51,096 bases of DNA. Source: Chloroflexota bacterium. Its GTDB lineage: Bacteria > Chloroflexota > Dehalococcoidia > DSTF01 > RBG-16-68-14. This document shows, in pieces, positions 21,547-30,869 of the stretch. The notes under the pieces are model-generated. The model searched no databases. It saw only the letters and a program-made list of their open reading frames with translations, and had not been told where the DNA came from. Location of the stretch: contig QIFC01000014.1 in NCBI GenBank assembly GCA_003228685.1, positions 1 through 51,096 of the forward strand. Direction: 5' to 3'. A program made the translations under genes and the position numbers. Within the stretch, counting starts at the first letter, position 1; every line of letters begins with the position of its first letter.

Positions 21547-22575
21547 CTAGGCGTCTGCAGTACTCAGGCCGAATGTTGCACGCTCGAGTTCGCCAACCGA
21601 GAAGCTAAGTTCGAGCGCCACGTCAGCCAGACTGATGCCGTTCTCTCGAAGGCCTAACTCCATTTTCTCTAGCACTTGAGACGTCTCACGAGGTTCTGAG
21701 GCAGGCTCCATCTGTCGATAGCCCAGTCTGCTCATTTCGATGTACAGACTTCGGTACTGCCATTCCGACAACAACCCTAGCTTGTTCATCCTGTAGACCA
21801 GTGCAGCAACAGATACTCCCCAGTAGCGTTTGGCGCGGACTACATCGCGAAGACTGGGGTTTCGCGGAGCAAGGCGCAAAACGCTCTCTCGCGGCATCAG
21901 AAAGGCCGAGCCAAAGGCATGCGCCTCGTCTTCCGACCGACGATCGCCTGATCTCATGTTTCTGTGTAGTACAAGATGGCCGAGCTCATGCGCTACGTCC
22001 ATCCGTGCATGTTCGCTCGACTTCTGCGTATTCAGAAACACATACGCGAGACCGCGCAACCAGAACGAAAAGGCATCGAGATCCCGACATTCTTCAACAA
22101 GCGAAAAGACACGTACACCGTGAAGCTCAAGGAGGTGGATCAAGTTTGGTGCGCGATCTTCGGCCAATCCCCACTCCAGCCGTGTCTTGATAGCGGCATT
22201 CTCAGAGCTGACCTCGTCAAAGAGCGGGACATCAACCTGCGGAAGCTCAAACATTGAGTCGATCCATCTCGCGAACTCAAGAGCCAGGGCCGCGGACCCA
22301 AGCGCCTGATCGCGCCGCCGGGCGGTGAGGCTACTAAGTGCTCTGAAGCTAACGTCCGCGAGAGAGGGTTCGCTTAGGTCAGCACCCGAGAAGAATGCCG
22401 ATGGGAACTGAAGGACATCAGCTAGTTTCGATAAGCTGCCCGAGCCCGGAGCCTTCTTTCCACCTTCGTAGGCTGTCATCATTCGGCTCGAAACGCCCAC
22501 TTGGTCTGCAAGTGCGGCTTTCGTAAGTCCTCGTCTCCGCCTCGCGATTGCAAGTCGTTTCGCATTGAATGCCAT
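21547..22575 (-). CDS. XRE-family regulator fused to ImmA/IrrE metallopeptidase
   Basis: 342 residues from ATG 22575 (a GTG two codons upstream is possible). Residues about 4-60 are a helix-turn-helix: RLAIARRRRGLTKAALADQVGVSSRMMTAYEGGKKAPGSGSLSKLADVL. The ImmA/IrrE zinc peptidase domain carries HELGH in MDVAHELGHLVLHRN, with EDEAHAFGSAFLMP as the distal Glu ligand segment. Such proteins regulate and cleave repressors of mobile elements or stress regulons, or belong to toxin-antitoxin-like modules. Gene GC is below the neighbours, suggesting transfer. It starts 6 bp after the stop of its upstream partner. Confidence 0.88.
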   Translation of the reverse strand: MAFNAKRLAIARRRRGLTKAALADQVGVSSRMMTAYEGGKKAPGSGSLSKLADVLQFPSAFFSGADLSEPSLADVSFRALSSLTARRRDQALGSAALALEFARWIDSMFELPQVDVPLFDEVSSENAAIKTRLEWGLAEDRAPNLIHLLELHGVRVFSLVEECRDLDAFSFWLRGLAYVFLNTQKSSEHARMDVAHELGHLVLHRNMRSGDRRSEDEAHAFGSAFLMPRESVLRLAPRNPSLRDVVRAKRYWGVSVAALVYRMNKLGLLSEWQYRSLYIEMSRLGYRQMEPASEPRETSQVLEKMELGLRENGISLADVALELSFSVGELERATFGLSTADA

Positions 22576-22581
22576 GTCCAC

Positions 22582-23232
22582 CTAGGAACCTCTGAACTGT
22601 ACAGGTACTACTAGAGGCTTGCTCCTGACGGGAGTGTGGTTGCTGGGAACCGGACCTAAATCGAACTCTACGGGTTCGACGAGGATCCGCTCTAACCATT
22701 GAGTTACTTGACCTGTCACGTCCATCCCGCACGGCAACGAAAGTTCTACGTGAAGCTTCTTGGTGCTGGCGTTCACGTGATGTAAAACTAGCCAGGTCTG
22801 CGTCCTCGAAGTGGGCATTGGTGCCTGAAAGGATTTGTTAACATCCGCGAAAGCCATCTGATAGGCGTTGCGCTTCACAGCAGCTTCCGTTTCCGGCCCT
22901 TTCTTGCTGGTGGTAGGTTCGCCTTCCGGGTTGCCGGTGTTAAAGTCTCCAGTTGACACCGCGATCGCGTGCGTATCGGTGGGATGTACTGTTATTGAGT
23001 AGTTTCGATTGTTTTCGGCGATCCAACCTAGCGGAACAAGTAGATCTCTGATTCTCCTCGTTCCTTTGGCCCACACCAAAATACCCTTTGCGCTAGGCGG
23101 GTCATTGTTCGTGCAGTCTGCAAGGAAACCTAGACCATATAGAACCGAACCTGTCAAAATCTCACCCGTAAGGCCGAGTTCCCTTAGCCGATCAACCGCA
23201 GCGGGGCCTATATGGACTTTTGCATCGTTCAT
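22582..23232 (-). CDS. Hypothetical protein paired with the XRE/ImmA gene
   Basis: 216 residues, family without a name known to me. N-terminal half shows a compact alpha/beta stretch (IGPAAVDRLRELGLTGEILTGSVLYGLGFLADC, GILVWAKGTRRIRDLLVPLGW). The C-terminal half (TWLVLHHVNASTKKLHVELSLPCGMDVTGQVTQWLERILVEPVEFDL) resembles a small conserved protein found next to ImmA-type peptidases; this is from memory. Near-contiguous with the downstream regulator, so a functional pair, for example substrate and peptidase, is likely but unproven. Base composition is lower in GC than the flanks. Confidence 0.7.
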   Translation of the reverse strand: MNDAKVHIGPAAVDRLRELGLTGEILTGSVLYGLGFLADCTNNDPPSAKGILVWAKGTRRIRDLLVPLGWIAENNRNYSITVHPTDTHAIAVSTGDFNTGNPEGEPTTSKKGPETEAAVKRNAYQMAFADVNKSFQAPMPTSRTQTWLVLHHVNASTKKLHVELSLPCGMDVTGQVTQWLERILVEPVEFDLGPVPSNHTPVRSKPLVVPVQFRGS

Positions 23233-23298
23233 GTGAGACTCCCAGCGCTGACTACATCCTTATAGTTCCTCATACTACGCGCCAAATGGGGAACTGTC

Positions 23299-23325
23299 AA
23301 GCCCTGAGTCATCAGGTCGGGGCTT
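23299..23325 (-). terminator. Hairpin downstream of xerC
   Basis: AAGCCC (23299-23304) and GGGCTT (23320-23325) pair, with a short inner CTGA/TCAG stem. It lies 22 bp past the xerC stop on the minus strand and may end the dprA-topA-xerC transcript. No clear T tract. Confidence 0.4.
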
Positions 23326-23346
23326 AGGAGTACCTCACCTTAGCCC

Positions 23347-24318
23347 CTAGCCTCGCCGCTGTTCCCGGCTCTTGCGGCGCTCTTCCTCGATGCGGGCGAT
23401 GCCGTCCAGCGACTCCTCGATCGCCTTGCGCTTCGAGTAGTCCGTCACGTGCGTGTAGATCTGCGTCGTGTCGACGTTCGCGTGGCCCAGCAGCGTCTGC
23501 ACCACCCGCAACTCCGCCCCGCCTTCCAGCAGGTGCGTCGCGAACGTGTGCCGCAGCAAGTGCGGGTGCACCGTCTTCTCGAGCCCCGCCGCAACCGCGC
23601 ACTTGCGCACCATGATCTGCACCGCGCGCTGCGACAGCCTGTCGCCATCCCGGTTGAGGAACAGCGCGGTTGCCGGCCCCTTGGCCAGCATCGGCCGCCC
23701 TTCGTCTAGGTAGCGCTCCACGGCCCGCACCGCCGGCCTCCCCATCATCACGAGCCGCTCCCTCGCGCCCTTGCCGAACACGCGCGCCGTCTGGTCGTCC
23801 AGGTCCACGTTCGCCACCTCCACGCCCACCACCTCGCTCACGCGCAAGCCCGCCGCGTAGAGCAGCTCCAGGATCGCCCGGTCACGCAGCCCCTGCGGCG
23901 TTACCTTGTCCGCGGCGCCGATCAACGTCTCGATTTCGCCCTGCGTCAGGAACCTCGGCAACCGCTGCTCCTTCTTCGGACCGCGCACGCCCAGCATCGG
24001 ATCGACGTCCAGAATGTCTTCGTTCCGCAGGTAGCGATAGAACACCCGCAGCGTGCTCACCTTCCGCGAGACGCTCGCGTTCGCCAGCCCGGACGCCACG
24101 AGCGACGACAGGTACCCGCGCACCAGCAGCCGGTCGACCGTCCGCAGTCCTTGGCCTTCTTCGTCCAGATAGTCGAAGAACTGGCGCAGGTCGTTCGCGT
24201 AGTTCCGCAGTGTGTAATCGGAGAGGTTCTTGCGCGCCTTCTGCGCGGTCAGATAGCTGTCTAGGAGGTCCTCGGCCTCGACGCGCTCTGCGCGGCGTTC
24301 GGTCGGCGCAAGCGTCAT
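23347..24318 (-). CDS. xerC: Tyrosine site-specific recombinase XerC/D
   Basis: 323 residues from ATG 24318, after the topA stop at 24333; longer frames upstream overlap topA in another phase. The N-terminal SAM-like DNA-binding domain (about 14-100) precedes a catalytic domain with Arg159 (AAGLRVSEV), Lys183, His253/Arg256 (HPHLLRHTF), His279 (LLGHANVDTTQIYTHV) and Tyr288. Xer recombinases resolve chromosome dimers at dif. The gene order dprA-topA-xerC matches that of Firmicutes such as Bacillus. Whether it is the C or D type cannot be settled here. Confidence 0.93.
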   Translation of the reverse strand: MTLAPTERRAERVEAEDLLDSYLTAQKARKNLSDYTLRNYANDLRQFFDYLDEEGQGLRTVDRLLVRGYLSSLVASGLANASVSRKVSTLRVFYRYLRNEDILDVDPMLGVRGPKKEQRLPRFLTQGEIETLIGAADKVTPQGLRDRAILELLYAAGLRVSEVVGVEVANVDLDDQTARVFGKGARERLVMMGRPAVRAVERYLDEGRPMLAKGPATALFLNRDGDRLSQRAVQIMVRKCAVAAGLEKTVHPHLLRHTFATHLLEGGAELRVVQTLLGHANVDTTQIYTHVTDYSKRKAIEESLDGIARIEEERRKSREQRRG

Positions 24319-24332
24319 GCCCGTCGCTTGCC

Positions 24333-26639
24333 TTAGGCGGAAGCCTCCGCCAACTCGGGAAACGCATCCGCGCTCTTGATCGTCCCTTTGAACTCGCACT
24401 GCGTGCACTTGGCGGGCGCCTCGCCTTCCACCCGCGCTTTCCCGGCGCTGACCAACAGGCCCTCGCATTGGGGGCAGGGCAGTTGCAGGGGCCGCGACCA
24501 GCTCGTGAATTCGCAGTCCGGGTAGGTCGCGCAGCCATAGAACGTCCGCTTCTTTTTCGTGCGCTTTTCGACGATATCGCTGCCGCAGTCTGGGCACGGT
24601 ACGCCGATCTTAATAAGGAAGGGCTTCGTACCCTTGCACTCCGGATAGCGGGTGCAGGCCAGGAACTTGCCGAACCGGCCCCGCTTCACGGTCATGGGGG
24701 AGTCGCACTCGCCGCACTTCTCGTCAGTCTGCTGCTCCTCTTCCTCGCCCTCGATCGGGCGCGTGCTCTTGCACTCCGGATAGCCCGTGCAGGCCAGGAA
24801 CTGCCCGAACCGGCCCCACTTCTTCATCATTGGCTTGCCGCACTTCTCGCAGACCTCTTCCGTGAGCTGTTCGACCTTCGGCGCCGCGGCGGCGGCCTTC
24901 AGGTCCGCCTGCAACGGATCGTAAAACTGTTTGACCACCGGCGCCCATGGCCGTTCGCCGCGCGCCACCTCATCCAGCTCCTCCTCCATCTCCGCCGTGA
25001 AGCCGAGATTGAAGACGTCCGGAAAGTGTTCGACGAGCAGGTCGTTCACGACGAATCCCAGCTCCTGCGGCACGAGCGCGCGCTCTTCGCGCGTGATATA
25101 GCCGCGGTCCTGGATCGTCGACAGCGTCGGCGCGTATGTGCTCGGCCGGCCGATGCCGTTCGCCTCCATCGCCTTCACAAGCGAAGCCTCGGTATAGCGC
25201 GGCGGCGGCTCCGTGAAGTGCTGTTCCGGCTTCACGTCTTTCGCTCGTAACGCGTCACCCTTCTCGATCGGAGGCAGGCCGCGCGCCTCCGGGTCCTCCT
25301 CGGGAGCGTCCTCGTCTCTCTGCTCCTCGTAGATCCGCTGGAAGCCGGCGAACTTGAGCACGCTCTCGGTCGCGCGCAGCAGCAGCGCTTCAGACTCGTC
25401 CGCGGGCTGGGTCTGCACCTCCACCGTCGTCCGGTCGTACTCAGCGTCCGCCATCTGGCACGCGACGAAACGCTGCCAGATCAGCGTGTACAGGCGCAAC
25501 TGGTCTCGCGTGAGCGCGCCCTCCAGGGATTCCGGCTCGCGCATCGCGGACGTTGCCCGGATCGCCTCATGCGCTTCCTGGGCCCGCTTGCCTTTCGTCT
25601 TGTATGCTCTGGCCTTCTCCGGCACGTACTCGTTTCCGAACTTGCCGGCAATGTACTCGCGTGCCTCGCCGGTCGCCGACTCGGCGATGTTCGTCGAATC
25701 GGTCCGCATGTACGTGATCAGGCCAACCTGACCCTCTCCCGGCAGCTTCAGCCCTTCATAGAGCTGCTGGGCGACAGCCATCGTCCTCTTAGCGGTAAAG
25801 CTAAAGCGGCGCGAGGCGTCTTGCTGCAGCGTGCTCGTCGTGAACGGCGCCGCTGGCTTGCGCGCCTGCGGCCGCTTCTTGATGTTGGCCACGGTGAGCG
25901 GCGAACCCTTGATCGACGCTACCAGCCTGTCAGACTCCTGCTGGTTCGGGATCTCGATCTTCTTCTTCGCGCCCACGGGCCCGGCCAGTCTGGCTGTGAA
26001 CGACTCGCTGTCGTCGCCCGCGGCGGCGACAAGGTCGGCATCGATCGTCCAGTATTCGATTGGCTTGAACGCCTGTATCTCTCGCTCTCGCTCCACCACC
26101 ATGCGAACCGCCACGGACTGCACGCGCCCCGCTGAGAGCCCGTACCGGATCTTCTGCCAGAGGATGGGGCTCACCTGATAGCCGACCAAGCGGTCAAGCA
26201 CGCGGCGGGCCTGCTGCGCGTCTACGAGCCCGTAATCGATCTCACGCGGATGCTCGAACGCCTCCTTGACCGCCTCCGGCGTGATCTCATGAAAGACCAC
26301 TCGCTGTACCGGAAACTTCTCCAGGTTTGATGCCTCCAGCAGGTGCCAGGAAATTGCCTCGCCCTCGCGGTCAGGGTCAGTGGCAAGAAAGACTTCCGAA
26401 GCTCTGCTGGCGGCCTCTCTGATCTCGTCTACGATCTTTTGCTTGTCCTCCGGCACCTCATACTGAGGCGCGAAGTCACGCTCCGTATCGACACCGAGCT
26501 TGCTCTTCGGCAAGTCACGCACATGGCCGACCGACGGCAGGATCTTGTACTCCTTGCCTAGTATCCCGGTCAGCGTCCGCGCCTTCGCCGGTGACTCTAC
26601 GATAACCAACCGCTTGTTCTTACTTCCCTTTGTTGCCAA
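24333..26639 (-). CDS. topA: DNA topoisomerase I
   Basis: 768 residues. Toprim domain begins RLVIVESPAKARTL and contains the DPDREGEAI acid cluster (88-96). The catalytic Tyr310 is in VGLITYMRTDST. The C-terminus carries four zinc-ribbon modules of Cys pairs (CEKCGKP, CGECDSP, CPDCGSD, CPQCEGL), more than E. coli TopA's three. The type IA enzyme relaxes negative supercoils. It lies 25 bp after dprA and 14 bp before xerC. Confidence 0.98.
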   Translation of the reverse strand: MATKGSKNKRLVIVESPAKARTLTGILGKEYKILPSVGHVRDLPKSKLGVDTERDFAPQYEVPEDKQKIVDEIREAASRASEVFLATDPDREGEAISWHLLEASNLEKFPVQRVVFHEITPEAVKEAFEHPREIDYGLVDAQQARRVLDRLVGYQVSPILWQKIRYGLSAGRVQSVAVRMVVEREREIQAFKPIEYWTIDADLVAAAGDDSESFTARLAGPVGAKKKIEIPNQQESDRLVASIKGSPLTVANIKKRPQARKPAAPFTTSTLQQDASRRFSFTAKRTMAVAQQLYEGLKLPGEGQVGLITYMRTDSTNIAESATGEAREYIAGKFGNEYVPEKARAYKTKGKRAQEAHEAIRATSAMREPESLEGALTRDQLRLYTLIWQRFVACQMADAEYDRTTVEVQTQPADESEALLLRATESVLKFAGFQRIYEEQRDEDAPEEDPEARGLPPIEKGDALRAKDVKPEQHFTEPPPRYTEASLVKAMEANGIGRPSTYAPTLSTIQDRGYITREERALVPQELGFVVNDLLVEHFPDVFNLGFTAEMEEELDEVARGERPWAPVVKQFYDPLQADLKAAAAAPKVEQLTEEVCEKCGKPMMKKWGRFGQFLACTGYPECKSTRPIEGEEEEQQTDEKCGECDSPMTVKRGRFGKFLACTRYPECKGTKPFLIKIGVPCPDCGSDIVEKRTKKKRTFYGCATYPDCEFTSWSRPLQLPCPQCEGLLVSAGKARVEGEAPAKCTQCEFKGTIKSADAFPELAEASA

Positions 26640-26664
26640 GTTCCACCTCGTGTGCGGCCCGCGG

Positions 26665-27756
26665 CTAGCGGACTCTTACGTAGTTCATGCTCCCCACTTC
26701 GCGCACCATGCCCTTCAGTTCCAGCATGGAGAGCGTACTGCTCACCGTATTGATCGCGAGGCCGCTCCCTCGGCGCACCTCGTCGATATGTATCGGCTCG
26801 CTTGACAGGAGCCTCAATAGGCCCGACTCAGTATCGTCGGCGGGCAGCAGCTCCTGCATTTCGAGCTGGTGCTCCGCCATTGTCAGATTCAACTCCTCCA
26901 GTACGTCTTCCATCTTGGTCACCAGCTTCGCTTGCCCGTGCTGGATTAACCAATTGGTGCCTCTGAACGTCGGACTGTAGATGCTGCCCGGAACAGCGAA
27001 CACCTCGCGATTCTCATCAATGGCCTGTCGGGCCGTAATCAGTGCCCCGCTCTTGACGTCTCCTTCCACAACCAACACGCCCAAGCTCAAGCCAACCATG
27101 ATTCGGTTCCGCCTCGGGAAAAACTGGCTCTGCGGCTGTGTGCCGAGCGAGTAGTCGCTCATGAGTGCGCCCTGCTCCACGATCTGCTGCGCCAGCTTCA
27201 GATTCTCGGGCGGGTACACGGTGTCAAGTCCGCAGGCCAAGACGGCCAGCGTCCTGCCGCCGGCCGCAAGCACGGCGCGATGTCCAATCGTGTCGATCCC
27301 GCGAGCAAGGCCACTCACAACTGTGATGCCGTTGCTCGCGAGTCCCGTCGCCAACTCCTCCGCAGCTTGCCTGCCGTAGGCGGTGGCCCTCCTGGTACCG
27401 ACTAGCGCGATGCTCCATTCGTCGTTGGACTTAAGCTCGCCCCGAACATAGAGGAGCGGCGGTTTGTCGTAGATCTCCTTGAGCCGGGCTGGGTACCCAT
27501 CATCGTGCCACGTTACTGCTCTCACACCCACACGGTCCAGCTTGTCAATCTCCTCTTCGGGTGTGATCCCATCTCTTGCCGCAAGTAACGCTGACAGGGC
27601 CGCTCCCTTTAACCCCGCCTGCTGTAGCGAGGCCGGGCCCGCCTTCCAGGCAGTTTCGATGGAAGGAAAGTGCGCCTCCAATAGCGAGAAGCGCGCCCGC
27701 CCTATCTGCGGTACGCGCCCGAAGGCAACCCAATACTGAAGCTCGCTTCTGTCCAC
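26665..27756 (-). CDS. dprA: DNA processing protein DprA
   Basis: 363 residues with GTG start. The Rossmann core shows WSIALVGTRRATAYGRQAAEELATGLASNGITVVSGLARGIDTIGHRAVLAAGGRTLAVLACGLDTVYPPEN, the DprA/Smf signature, and SQFFPRRNRIM follows. The C-terminal winged helix (LLRLLSSEPIHIDEVRRGSGLAINTVSSTLSMLELKGMVREVG) is the DprA-specific extension. DprA binds incoming single-stranded DNA and loads RecA during transformation. A TAGAGT box lies 9 nt before the start on the minus strand, consistent with a short or absent leader. Confidence 0.95.
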   Translation of the reverse strand: MDRSELQYWVAFGRVPQIGRARFSLLEAHFPSIETAWKAGPASLQQAGLKGAALSALLAARDGITPEEEIDKLDRVGVRAVTWHDDGYPARLKEIYDKPPLLYVRGELKSNDEWSIALVGTRRATAYGRQAAEELATGLASNGITVVSGLARGIDTIGHRAVLAAGGRTLAVLACGLDTVYPPENLKLAQQIVEQGALMSDYSLGTQPQSQFFPRRNRIMVGLSLGVLVVEGDVKSGALITARQAIDENREVFAVPGSIYSPTFRGTNWLIQHGQAKLVTKMEDVLEELNLTMAEHQLEMQELLPADDTESGLLRLLSSEPIHIDEVRRGSGLAINTVSSTLSMLELKGMVREVGSMNYVRVR

Positions 27757-27831
27757 TAGATGATCACTCTAGCACATGTGTCCGCTTATCTTGCAACTTC
27801 CCACAGAGTAACAGCTAACGCGCACTAGCGT

Positions 27832-29124
27832 CTATTCAGGTGGCTCCTCCTCAGCGGCCCCAGCCTCCACGGAGGCTTTCGTCACTCTAATCTTCTTTAT
27901 TCGTCTACCTAAGACTGAGATCACACGCAAGTCGAGCCCATCGGCTCGCACCTCATCGCCCGGTGCCGGCATCCGTCCCAGTTGATGGTAGACAAACCCG
28001 CCTACGGTATCATAGTCCTCGCCTTCGATCTGAAGGTCGAACATCTCATTTAGCTCGTCCAGGCCAACGCGAGCGTCCATGATCGCCTCAGCGTCGTTCA
28101 ACCGCTCGATCGTGGCCTCCTCGCGGTCGTACTCGTCTTGTATCTCGCCAACGATCTCCTCCAGAACGTCCTCGATGGTGACAAGGCCGGCGGTACCACC
28201 GTATTCATCAACCACAATCGCGAGTTGGATCCGTTGCTCGCGGAGTTCGGCCAGCAACTCATCAATGTGCTTGACCTCGGGAACGAAATACGGCGGCCGT
28301 GCGATCTCTCCCAGCGAGTTAGGGCGCTGACCATCCGCCAGGAACTGCAGTAGGTCCTTCGCGTGGACCACTCCGACGATGTCATCGATCGTCTCCTCGT
28401 AGATTGGTATGCGGCTGAACCCTCGCTCCATCACGGCGCGCAAGACGTCGTCGACCGAGGCATCGGCCTCCTCGGCCACGATGTCGATGCGCGGCACCAT
28501 AATCTCCCGCACCGCCGTGTCGACCATCCCCGCGATGCGCCGGATCATCTCCAGCTCACCGTTCTCGATTCCGCCCTGTTCCTCACGCAGCTCCACGAGC
28601 CGTAGCAATTCCTCCTCGTCCTCATCCGTTCCGGACACACCTTCGCGACGCGCGGGTCCAGCTGGCAGAAGGCCGATCAGCGCATCCAGTACGCGCACCG
28701 GCAGGCCAAAGATAAGCTGGCAGGCTCGCATCACGGGAACGAGCCTGAGGCCCCATCGCTCTGGGCTCTTGCTCACGATTACTCGTGGCACAGCTTCAAG
28801 CAGCACGAGCGCTGCCAGCGCGACGGCCATCGTCACCGCGAGCGTCGCCCACGTATTGTCTCGTTCGCGCATCATCAGGAACGTGCCGCTCGCGATGCCG
28901 AGGACCACAGCGACGCCACGGCCGGCCGCCAGCACACCCACGAACGTCTGCCGCTCCTGCACGTACGTATCCAGCGTGGCGGCGTTCGGTATGCCCTTGC
29001 TGGCGAACCCTCGCACGCGCAGGCGGCTCGCGAAGAGCACGGCAACCTGTGCCGCCGTCACGGCGACAAGCACAGCGAGCGCCGCGGCCACGAGCAGCAG
29101 GCCGATAAAGGTATCGCTCGTCAT
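27832..29124 (-). CDS. CNNM/CBS-domain membrane protein (HlyC/CorC family)
   Basis: 430 residues. N-terminal transmembrane CNNM (DUF21) domain with four hydrophobic segments (about 7-31, 63-84, 92-113 and 130-150), a CBS pair (IMVPRIDIVAEEADASVDDVLRAVMERGFSRIPIYEETIDDIVGVVHAKDLL and FVPEVKHIDELLAELREQRIQLAIVVDEYGGTAGLVTIEDVLEEIVGEI), and a CorC_HlyC C-terminal domain. Bacterial members affect Mg2+ or Co2+ transport or efflux. It overlaps the glmU gene by 4 bp, so it is translated with it. Confidence 0.9.
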   Translation of the reverse strand: MTSDTFIGLLLVAAALAVLVAVTAAQVAVLFASRLRVRGFASKGIPNAATLDTYVQERQTFVGVLAAGRGVAVVLGIASGTFLMMRERDNTWATLAVTMAVALAALVLLEAVPRVIVSKSPERWGLRLVPVMRACQLIFGLPVRVLDALIGLLPAGPARREGVSGTDEDEEELLRLVELREEQGGIENGELEMIRRIAGMVDTAVREIMVPRIDIVAEEADASVDDVLRAVMERGFSRIPIYEETIDDIVGVVHAKDLLQFLADGQRPNSLGEIARPPYFVPEVKHIDELLAELREQRIQLAIVVDEYGGTAGLVTIEDVLEEIVGEIQDEYDREEATIERLNDAEAIMDARVGLDELNEMFDLQIEGEDYDTVGGFVYHQLGRMPAPGDEVRADGLDLRVISVLGRRIKKIRVTKASVEAGAAEEEPPE

Positions 29125-30482
29125 CGATCTCCGCCCAAGCGCCGGATTCGCGCCGGCGCGCCGGCCGCGAGCGCCCCGTCTGGCACGTCTCGATTGACGA
29201 CGGAGCCCGCCGCCGTGCGAGCGCCATCTCCTACAGTCACCGGCGCGATAAGCATCGTATCACTGCCGATAAAGGCCTCGCGTCCAATCCGCGTGCGGTG
29301 CTTCTGCTCGCCATCAAAGTTGCAGGTGATAGTGCCGGCGCCGATGTTCGCACCATCGCCAACCTCGGCATCGCCAATGTAACTGAAGTGGCCCATCTTC
29401 ACTCCACGGCCCAGCCGGGCGTTCTTCACTTCCGCATGGTTGCCAACGTGTACCCCTGCGCACAGATACGTGCCCGTACGCATATGGCTGTACGGGCCCA
29501 CGTCAACGTCATCCTCCAGGGTCGCTTCCTCCAGAATCGACGAAACAATTGTGCAGTTGTCGCCCAAAGTCGAGTCTCGGATGGTCGTGTCAGGGCCAAG
29601 CCGGCACTGCTCACCAACCGACGTCTCACCTCGCAGATGCGTGTTCGGCTCGATCACGGTGTCGCGCCCGATTGAGACAGCAGCGTCGATGTACGTCCGA
29701 TCGGCATCGGCGAGCGAGACTCCCGCTCGCATGTGCTCGCGGTTGATCCTCTGCCGCAGGCCCGCCTCGGCCTCCGCTAGTTCAACTCGGTCGTTGATCC
29801 CACGGACCTCGCTGCTCTCCTCTGCCCGCGTCGCGCAAAGCACTGCGCTTTCCTGCACGGCGAGATCGATCAGCGATGTGATGTACTGCTCGCCGTTCGT
29901 GGCCGTCGGCATCAAGCCTGTGTGGTTCCAGAGCCATGCGGCCCGGAAGCAGTATTGGCCTGAGTTGATCTCCGCGGGGCCTTCCACCGCGCTATCACGC
30001 TCTGGCGCCTCAACGATAGCCGTCACCGACCCTTGGGCGTCTCGCTGAACGCAACCGTACTCGCCCGCCTCCTCGACCTGCGCGGTCAGAAACGACACGT
30101 CGGCACCATTCGCTTCGTGTGCTCGCATCAGCAAACGCAACGTGTCTGGCGTAATCAGCGGCACATCGCCGTTCAGGACGAGGACCTGCTCGCAGTCACC
30201 AATGGCGTCTCTCGCCTGGACCAACGCGTGTCCCGTTCCGAGTCGCTCGGCCTGAAGGGCGAACTCCACGCCATCTCCGGCCGCTTCCCGTACATCGTCT
30301 GCCTCAGGACCGACGACCGCGACGATACGTTCGATCCCCGCGTCACGGGCGGCATCCACGACGAATCGAACCATCGGCCTGCCGGCCAGGCCGTGTAGCA
30401 CCTTCGGCAGCGAAGATCGCATGCGCGTCCCTTCGCCTGCGGCGAGGATGATGGCTGTCCAGCTATTGTGGCGTGCTGTCAT
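29121..30482 (-). CDS. glmU: Bifunctional UDP-N-acetylglucosamine pyrophosphorylase / glucosamine-1-phosphate N-acetyltransferase
   Basis: 453 residues, typical length. The uridyltransferase half has AIILAAGEGTRMRSSLPKVLHGLAGRPM (signature GxGTRM, and Lys of PKV), and LVLNGDVPLIT with the Asp ligand. The C-terminal left-handed beta helix is made of hexapeptide repeats (VGPYSHMRTGTYLCAGVHVGNHAEVKNARLG, GHFSYIGDAEVGDGANIGAGTI). It makes UDP-GlcNAc for peptidoglycan. CorC-type gene overlaps its end. Upstream lies the 387-bp gap before ruvX. Confidence 0.97.
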   Translation of the reverse strand: MTARHNSWTAIILAAGEGTRMRSSLPKVLHGLAGRPMVRFVVDAARDAGIERIVAVVGPEADDVREAAGDGVEFALQAERLGTGHALVQARDAIGDCEQVLVLNGDVPLITPDTLRLLMRAHEANGADVSFLTAQVEEAGEYGCVQRDAQGSVTAIVEAPERDSAVEGPAEINSGQYCFRAAWLWNHTGLMPTATNGEQYITSLIDLAVQESAVLCATRAEESSEVRGINDRVELAEAEAGLRQRINREHMRAGVSLADADRTYIDAAVSIGRDTVIEPNTHLRGETSVGEQCRLGPDTTIRDSTLGDNCTIVSSILEEATLEDDVDVGPYSHMRTGTYLCAGVHVGNHAEVKNARLGRGVKMGHFSYIGDAEVGDGANIGAGTITCNFDGEQKHRTRIGREAFIGSDTMLIAPVTVGDGARTAAGSVVNRDVPDGALAAGAPARIRRLGGDR

Positions 30483-30869
30483 GAGTGAGAGAGCGTACCC
30501 CGCCTCGACGCGGTACCCACAAGTAAATCAAACGCCAATCGCAGGGCGCACGCCTAGCAGGGTGTGCAGGTCGCGGGCCATTGTTCCAGCTAGTGCAGCG
30601 GATGGGGGTCTATCAGGAGGTTCGTCGTCTGTTCGTTCCACGTATGCGGGTCTCACTAACACCCAGGATCCACTTCAGAAATTCGCGGATCTCAAGCTGA
30701 CGCCATGGTATCTGCGCTTCGCTAACCTGTCAAGTTGGATTTCTCTGTCACATCATCAGTATCGGCCGCTCTTGCCCGATCAACGAGCCATCGTGCGTCT
30801 CGATCCTCAGTCCGCCACAAGCCTATAATGATCGTTACCGTAGCCGATGCGGATAGGAGCGATACAGGA
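30483..30869. other. 387-bp divergent intergenic region between glmU and ruvX
   Basis: The stretch carries no convincing gene. Near the glmU side is a small inverted repeat (GTACC...GCGGTAC, around 30496-30517). At the ruvX side is a TATAAT box. The centre shows no repeats or RNA motif I recognise. Confidence 0.5.
30824..30829 (+). promoter_or_regulatory. -10 box of the ruvX-mltG-aro operon
   Basis: A perfect TATAAT sits at 30824-30829; the -35 is weak (TCGATC at 30800). A transcription start near 30836 would rule out the ATG overlapping this box and favour GTG 30870 for ruvX, which has AGGAG at 30855-30859. Confidence 0.45.

Noticed and set aside
22640..22705. tRNA-like stretch (D-arm CTCAATGGTTAGAG) on the minus strand within the 216-residue ORF
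   Set aside because: No acceptor stem or T-arm pairing can be formed, and the sequence is fully coding as part of the protein.
23670..25250. 526-codon open frame opposite xerC and topA
   Set aside because: Arg/Pro/Ala-rich composition and complete overlap with two well-identified genes.
30735..30869. Longer RuvX N-terminus
   Set aside because: The family starts right before ILGLDVGERRIG and a TATAAT box overlaps the alternative ATG.
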